Source: Stercorarius parasiticus
Taxonomy: Eukaryota > Chordata > Aves > Charadriiformes > Stercorariidae
DNA length: 64,000 nucleotides
Assembly: GCA_013396915.1 (NCBI GenBank)
Contig: VWZL01000810.1
Location: 372,001-436,000 of the forward strand
Direction: 5' to 3'
Each line of letters opens with the position of its first letter. The stretch's first letter is position 1. Both the position numbers and the translations under genes were made by a program. The notes under the pieces are model-generated. The model was not told the origin of the DNA. It saw only the letters and a list, made by a program, of their open reading frames with translations, and made no database searches. Of this stretch, positions 1 through 64,000 are shown one piece after another.

Positions 1-3000
1 TTGTGCATAATCCATCATGCTGCTTAGTAAGCAAACAAGAAAGAGAAAGCAAAGCACTGTTTGCAGGAGGGAGAGAGTTATCTGAGAAATACACTGCTAG
101 GTGTACCTTAGATAATCACTGGCTTTAGGCTAAAGACTCCTCATCACACTAACGTGGAGAGCCTTTTCGCAGGTGAGACTGCTGCAGGTGCCAGCCCACT
201 GAGCCAACTCTCTGTAGCCTGAGCAAATCTAAAAGGCCAGTTCCCACCACAGAAGCCAGTTAACTTGTTCCCATCACTGACGGAGGCAACTTCTGTAAAT
301 AGGATTTGGCCCAGCAGCAAGCAAAGCGAATGGAAAAGCTTCAGTTGCCTTCAGGGGGCGTGGGAAGAGGTAGAAAGGCCATGACAGTGTGCAGAGGTTT
401 GGAAAGTTTTCAGCCCCCAAAATATGCCCCATACGAGTACCCCACATTCCCCATCCCAAACCTGCAGCGCGCTGGGGCCAACACCAGCACCCTACCAGGC
501 ACAAAGGCGGCACACTCAAAATTGTGGAAGGGGCTCGTCCCCTCTGCGGTAGCGCCACAGTAAGAGTCATTTGCAGAATGAGACCTACCACCATTACAAC
601 CTTTGCAGGGAAAAAGAGAGAGACGCTCATCAGAATTGCTTCAATTTCTGAGTGTCATGCCCATAATTAGCTACGACCCCACACTAACAGTGTTATAAGG
701 CGCTGAGAAAGAAATGATGGGGAGGCATTTTTAGCCAGCCCCTCAAGTTTTAAGAAAATAATTGCTTAAGCCTCATAAATAATAGTTATTTCAATTGATG
801 AATCATTTTGACTCATTTTAGGTTTCAAGTAATATTTAATAGTGCCACACAGTAAAGTAATTGCGGAATTAAGAATTCATTCGTCACTCGTGTATGTTCT
901 CATTTGAATTAGATGAAGTTAAGATTATTATTTCTATTTAGAAGAATAATTTAAATGACAGTCGTGTTCATCATTTCACCAAGAGTACAGAAAAATCTTC
1001 TAATATTAAAAGATTGTAACCAAACCTTGTCTCCCCCATACTTTTGCACACATGCAAAACCATACAAACATACTGTCTCCCTCCTCAAGTGTGTAAAGCT
1101 TTGTTCTTACAGCCAAGAAAACATAGCACTCGAATAACCTTTCACATAACACTCGAATAACCTTTCACACTGAACTCAAAGTCTCTTTCTCCAAGGGAAA
1201 ATCACACTTTTGAGGTCAGTCCAGACATGCCGAACACAGGATTTGAGACTGAAAAGAAAAATGTCCAAGATAATGAAAAATGTTCTTCTCTCTCCAGGGA
1301 GTTTTATAAAATTATTTTTATGATCAGAAATAATTTACTGATGGGAAATGAGATGCCAATTATAAGGAAATTCAACATTCATCCCAATAATTTGTCCTGT
1401 GAATTGCTCACAAATCCCAAAGCACTTGATCAGCCATAACCCAGAGCAATGTGGTGCAGGAAACCCTGTGTCCATGTTAGAGATGAGGATGTGAGTTCCA
1501 GAGACCCTAACCACAGTCTGAAATACTCTCCCGTCTGCTCCCTTCTTCATCTTCTCCTTCATGAAGAGACAATCCCTCTCCCTGCCCGAAGGGACAAAGG
1601 AGTGAGGGGTGGATTTTTGGAGTCTGGTAGAACATCATCTGCGGGCAGACAGGGAGACAAGACTCAACCAAAGGGGATGAGAAAAGTGAAAGGGAGCACA
1701 AGAATAAAACCAAACAAGGCCTGACATTTGGGTTTTTCATGTGAAATGTTACTCAGGGCCTAATGAAGGTTCTTTAAAGCAGCTGATGTTTTACTGTCGC
1801 ATGGGAGTTAGGATATGGCTGAACCAACAATGGTCAATGCTCCTTTCACGTGGTGGAGAAGGAAATGCTGATGTATTTTCAGGCAATGATGAGGTTAAGA
1901 AGATCTTTCAGAGTCTGACCTGGCAGCCATGAGAAATGAAAAGTGAGGATCCCACCAAGACATGGGATCAGCCTGGTCAGTCCACTCATAAGAGTAGAAG
2001 GCTGGAAGGGAAAAAAAGCTATTAAAAAAAACGAGGGAAAGGGCTCAAGATTGATGAGGTGGGCAGTAGCTCATATTTACATATCTGGGGCCTCCTTGAC
2101 AGCAGAAAAAATAAGTTAACCCAAAAAATAGAAATCTAATCTACATTCACTTCCCAACTTGTCAAAAGCCCTCAGCGTAAAGCAGCCGCACTTGGCTGCA
2201 CAGAGGTGTTCCACGGAGGGACCCCGACCAATAAATCTGTTTGATTTCCTGTTATGAGAAGCAGACAAAGAGATATGGCCAGGGATGGGCAGAGCTGTCT
2301 GCACAAGGGAAGAGCCTGTGCTTTCACCCCAAACTCAAACCCACCCTCTCCGAGGTTAGGAAAAGTTCAGTTCACTTGGGGGATTTTTTAGCATTATTTC
2401 TCATTTTTGCGTGTTCCCGTGGGAGCTGGAAGTAGATGGGACAAAGCATTTCTTTCCTGCTGGCAACAAGCAGCCCTGAAAGTGTCACACGAAAGTTTGT
2501 TCTTGAGAGATTTCCAGTCCAAGGGTGTGATCTTGCAACCCCTCCAGATGCGAATAATGCAGTGACATTTTTAATGGTTTTGCTGTTGGTGAGAATTTCT
2601 TGGCATTACTCTGCAAGTGTTTTCTCCCCACCACTTCTTCCTTGCTTTCTTCGCCCCTTCATCCAGTGCACGTTACACATAAACAGAAAAGGAAAGCAAA
2701 GTTTCGAGATCAAAAAGACTTTTTTTTTTCCAAAACCCTGAGGAGAACCTGCACAATGGTAACAATATTGCGGAGCAGCAGCTGTTTGATAAGGTTCCTC
2801 TCAGGAGGTGAGATCAGAAGTCAAATGCTATGTTGCCCACAGCACGCAGACTAACAGCCTGATCCTGCAGTCCCTGACTAATAGATGCTTCATGGCACAA
2901 ATTTTCCAGAAGTATAGCAGGTCCACAACAACATTTGAAAGCAATTAGGATGGATGTGGTAGCACTTCGATGTATTTTCTGAAACACCACAACTAATACA

Positions 3001-3186
3001 CATCTTTCTGCGAATCTATACTTTTCAGTGCTGCTGCTAATTTCCCTACAACTCCAGTAGCCTCACTAAATCATCCCTTAGTGATCACAGCAAAAAGGTT
3101 CAAAACCTTTGACGGAAACAGGACCGTGACCGTGGATATAAATTTGCTCATTTGCTTTTCTTTTTTTTTTTTTTTTTTCCCTTTAG
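1..3186 (+). other. 3' part of intron 9-equivalent
   Basis: No Ig4-type exon is visible on the + strand, so exon 9 must lie left of the window. Content: unique A/T-rich DNA, a 23-bp tandem repeat at 1127-1169, and the T18 polypyrimidine tract (3161-3178) of the Ig5 exon acceptor. Confidence 0.7.
1127..1169. repeat. 23-bp tandem duplication, two copies
   Basis: The sequence 'cactcgaataacctttcaca' occurs at 1127-1146 and again at 1150-1169, identical over 20 bases with a 23-base period. Confidence 0.95.
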
Positions 3187-59955
<56,769 letters not shown>

Positions 59956-60185
59956 TCGGCCCAGCCTGACACCCTCAGCCCTGCTAGATTCTGACATGCC
60001 TCCACGCCTGGAGAAAGAGGCTGGGTAAAAACAGAAGGGAAATCTGACAGGACAATGGTTCATATGTTTCTTCTGGCACATCCCTGATGTGAATAGAAAC
60101 ATTTTAAGAGCATCTTCTTTGCTATCTTTAAAGGCCTATGGCAACACATGCAGTAAATTAAAAATCTGCCTATTGGAATCATAAG
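59956..60185 (+). other. KDRL: Proximal 3' UTR with candidate ATTAAA polyadenylation signal
   Basis: Transcribed 3' UTR follows the TAA. An ATTAAA hexamer lies at 60157-60162 within an A/T-rich patch. It is the only common polyadenylation hexamer I find downstream of the stop; no AATAAA was seen up to 64000. The end given here is therefore a guess and the UTR may be much longer. Confidence 0.4.
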
Positions 60186-63100
60186 TAGGAGCTGTAACCC
60201 AGAACCGCATCCACTCCTTCCTCCCCTGGCTGGGAATGGTCATTGGCATTTGCAGATTTACAAGTTCCTTCATTCACATTTTACTCCATAAGAGTCCTGT
60301 CAAGCCAGTTGTGAAAACAAGATTCATTCTACTGGTCCTGCACACATCCTGCAGGGATTCTTTAGTATGATGCTGTAAGGGATCAGCTGAAAACAACAGC
60401 CATACACACTAATGTTTTGGTTTTGGAGAAAATCCAAAATCGAAACACCATTCTTAACTTAGGATCTACCTTCCGTAAACATTTCTGAAATATTCTGAAA
60501 TCCAAAATATTGTCATTACAATTTGTGATTTACTAATTTCCACTGCCTATAGGATACACTCCTAGAAAGGATATGGCACAGGGAAAGCAGATATTACTCA
60601 TTTATCAAGAGGCAGGCCACTCTTCTGGGCCATCAGGGCATACAACGTGGTTACATCTGTTTCCCTATGTTTTCTCCTTGTTCAAACAGCAATTTATTTA
60701 ACTTACATGCAATAGGGAGCCCTGGTAGAGATGCATCTGTAATGATTGCAAGGCAAAATCACTGCCTTGAATGAGAACCTTCTTAAGCTTAAATAGACAG
60801 AATTTCCCAGCGCACATGCACATGTTTGTGTGAATGTGCATAAATTATTCATTAACAACATGAGAGTTACACATAAATGCACATACACCCTTGAGGCACC
60901 AGAAGGGTAGCAGCATTTTTACGTTTCCTTTATGCACACAGGCTATTTACTAAAAAGAAACAAGAAAAAAAGCATTTCCTTTGGATTCTGTGGCAGATGC
61001 CCAACAGTTTGATCCTGGGAATACCAGCCCATGCTAAACTATATGTGACACATATTTGTTTGTGACTGTCCTGCCAAGGTAAATATTGGTATGATATGCA
61101 ATGCCCCCTGCATCTAAGCCCTTCATAGTAATTCAAAGCTTTTTTTTTTTTTTTGCAGCCTAATCATGCAGGGCTGAACAGATCACAAGTTTGAGAAATT
61201 CAGAGCGTGTTGCCCCCAGCCCAAAAGCTGTGCGTGGCAGGGACTGTTGGCCTGCAAATATGTATACCCAGGTCCCATGCGTACCCCGTGCATACTCACA
61301 ACTTCAAAAATAAGCAAATAATGCTTGTCATTTAATGTGCTTTGTAACAATCAATCAGAGTTGACTTCAGAAATCCAGGAAGAAAGAAAGAATGTAGGTT
61401 GCAAGTACAAAAAGCAAGGATGAGAAAGATGTTCATTGACACTCAAGGCTATAACCGCCTAAGTTATAAGCCTGGATCGGTAAAGGACTCACTCTCTGTG
61501 CAGTTTCTTCCAAGGTCTGCACAATCCTTTCCTTCTCTTCTTAAACTTGACACTAATTTGACTTCTTCAGAGAAAAAGAATTTTTCTTCACAATTACAAA
61601 CTAAAGGAAGAAAAAAAAAAATCCAACACCTGCAAAACAATGACATTACCTTGGCAAAGACAGCCTGAACACCCTCGCAGCAGTGAAGAAAATGTTTCTG
61701 GATGATGGGTTACACTTGGTCCCATTGAAGTAAACACAAACAAGCCTCAGGTATTATCAAAGGGGGAAACAAATCTCCAAACCCCATACCACGTTAACTG
61801 TGAACGCTAAAGCATCTGAAGTATGGGCTCCTGGGAACTGCACTTCTCTTTGACTTCAGATTCGATGTATTAAGGAAATCACCTGCAGTAATTCACGAGC
61901 CCCTTGCTCATAGTGGACCCAGTAGAAAGCTGTGGTCTGTAGTTGCTTTATGGCCATTTTTGCACTTCTTTGTATTTTAGTACCTATGTATTAAGTAGAG
62001 CTGGTGATATAACAGAAGAAACTACTGGGAAAAAATTCATCTGATGAGCCCCAGAAAGCTCATTGGATCAGTTGTTCATCAAACAGCAAATTAACTATGT
62101 ATAGCTCTGATCAAATAACCAGTCACTTCTTTTGGAAATAATTTATTCAGGTGGCAAAAAGAAAAAAAAAAAAGACGTAGGCAGTTTGTCTGGCTCTACT
62201 GTTAATGGCATCAGTGGGAGATGGTGTGTTATTGTGCCTTGTTCTGTAAGAAAATGACAGTGTTTAAAAACCCTTCACTTACAAACTTAAAAATAAGCAT
62301 ATATAGGAAAAAAAACCTGCAAGCGTGCTCTCTATTTTGAAAAAGAATGGGAAACACTGCTGTGTGCTTCTAAGAGAGCTGAGTATATCATCTTTCCACT
62401 TGATCAAGGATGAACTGTAGAGGTTTCTCCGAGAGCAGAGGAACACGAAGTGGGTTTCCTGAGCGGGACCCAAGCGGACACTGATGGACGCTGGTAGCCA
62501 GGTCCCCTTCTGGCTCTCAGGAACGTCTGTCAGCCCTTCTGCATTCCAAGAGATGATGTGGAAACAGAGCGCAGGCTCAAGTGCTCAAGACATTTTAAAA
62601 CCCTGGTGGCATTGACAGTCCCCTGAACACTGGGGCCTCCTCTGCAGTGGCAAAATCTACAGCCGTCTTGAGCCGTATCCATGGCCATTTCTTCAGAGAG
62701 CACAGATACCCTCCGAACCCACGATAATGGCCTTCAAGTGTTCTGGAAATGGCAAGTGACTGATGTTTGGGCAGCTGTGTTTCCAATGTTTATTTTGAGT
62801 GGAAGATTTTTTTCCTCCTTATATAGTAAATGTAACAAGCAAAAGTATTGCCTGAAAAGTATTATTGAACATATGTCTTCTATTTTATTTACTAATATTT
62901 TGTTTGTCCTTTTCTCTCCTCCCTTAATTTAATTATTGTTCTTTTCTTACAGTGTTGTATATAGTTTACCCAGTAGAAACAAATATAGCAATTCATTTAT
63001 ATGGTAAAATTTGTAACATTTTAGTCAAAAGAGAAAGAGATACCCAGACATAACAGAGTTAAGTATTGTTACTAAACATTTCACTAATGCTTGCAGGCCA

Positions 63101-64000
63101 GGCTCCAGTTTACAGTACCCTACTAGTGCCATTTCATAGCAGTTCTCCTCTTGGCTGCGAGTATCTCTGGCTCTCACTCTCCACGTTATTTAGTTTCAGT
63201 TGGGAAACAGGGATCTGGAGGAAGCTGGCAGGTTTATCTCATTCCTGGAAGCAGCTCATGGTAAAGGGGAGGAATTTCCAGTGCCTCCTTTTTAATTGAA
63301 GGCTGGTGTATTGGCTAGAGGATCAGAAGGGGCCAAATTGTTTAAATGATGTGATGTTTATTATTTTTTCAGACTTCTCAGGGATTCTTACTCAACTCCT
63401 GTCAGCCACCTGCTTTATCTAACCTGACTGAGCTCAATAGTATCTGGCATTAACACATACCTTTGTTTGCTTTGATGGTGCTTACTCCTACTGGTTTTGT
63501 CCTCTTGTAACCCCAGAGAATTGGAGCTGAGGGAACTCAGAGTCCGCCACAGAAACATGTTGTCTTCTCTCCAACAATCACCTGCCACACGGGCGTCCCA
63601 GGATAAGTGCCTTCACCTGCATGTTAGTGTTCAGGCTGGTGTTTTTAAACAGTCCCGTTTCCTATCTCCTCTTTTCTCTACTTTTCATCTATTTCTTGAT
63701 ATTTGTTCTTTGGATAGCTTTTCTCTACCTTTTGAATAAGATCAGATATAGGACTCGTTTTGCCCTGCTATTTCCTATATTTTCTGTGCTTGCAGAGGCT
63801 GAACTGGGTAATCTAAAGCAAGCTTTTGTCACGTTACAATTTTTTCCAATATAGGCGAGGAAAACTAGTTTATATTGGTTTGTCTGGAAGCCTCTCTGTA
63901 TCCCTTCCCTGAATGAGAGAATCTTCGTAATCTATTGATTTTTCAGTATTGGTATCTGAAGCAAAACAAAGGTTGGTGACTATCTATGTGAATCCCATCT
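60186..64000. other. Distal 3' UTR or downstream flank, no gene recognised
   Basis: No coding similarity seen on either strand. Composition is A/T-rich. It holds a T15 run (61140-61154), an A run near 62161-62172 and AU-rich stretches around 62880-63010, which could belong to an extended 3' UTR. Confidence 0.6.

Noticed and set aside
274..630. Minus-strand open frame with a hydrophobic start
   Set aside because: Looked like a signal peptide at first, but the remainder has no family and the opposite strand is intronic.
61140..61159. T15 followed by GCAG as a splice acceptor of a further exon
   Set aside because: It lies after the stop codon, and the downstream sequence has no coding character.

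Overview
The window is vertebrate genomic DNA, most likely from a bird. Exons are short and separated by kilobase-scale introns with GT-AG ends. Recognisable interspersed repeats are very sparse. The one clear repeat (about 16622-16742) is a CR1 LINE 3' end of the sauropsid type, ending in the characteristic 'gattctatg'. I cannot name the species.

One gene is supported, on the + strand, and it fills almost the whole window: the 3' two-thirds of a VEGF-receptor-family tyrosine kinase. Twenty-one coding exons (3187 to the TAA at 59953-59955) join without a frameshift or stop into 896 residues. They encode Ig-like domains 5-7, a transmembrane helix, the juxtamembrane segment, a split tyrosine kinase with a kinase insert, and a C-terminal tail. 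They correspond one-to-one with exons 10-30 of the 30-exon KDR/FLT1 gene plan, so the signal peptide and Ig1-4 (exons 1-9) should lie to the left of position 1. All 20 introns in the window are GT-AG and their phases are mutually consistent. Residue numbers below count from the first complete codon at 3189.

The protein is neither a good KDR nor a good FLT1 orthologue. The membrane segment and last 17 residues look FLT1-like, the kinase insert and activation loop look KDR-like, and much of the kinase is about equally far from both. For a bird, true FLT1 or KDR would be expected to be far closer to the human protein. The best explanation is the fourth vertebrate VEGF receptor, kdr-like (KDRL, VEGFR-4), known from zebrafish kdrl and, as I recall the literature, lost in placental mammals. 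The kinase has every catalytic residue and should be active.

Layout: 1-3186 is the tail of the intron before the Ig5 exon. 3187-27059 holds the ectodomain and membrane exons in long introns. 28307-45146 holds the juxtamembrane and kinase exons. 46897-59955 holds the tail exons, with a 9.2 kb last intron. 59956-64000 holds 3' UTR and flank with no second gene recognised. Non-coding points of interest include a 23-row hairpin 49 bases after the Ig6 exon donor (the intron where FLT1 and KDR make soluble receptors), a pair of adjacent palindromes before the second Ig5 half, a duplicated 44-bp segment, and a FOX:ETS-like site.
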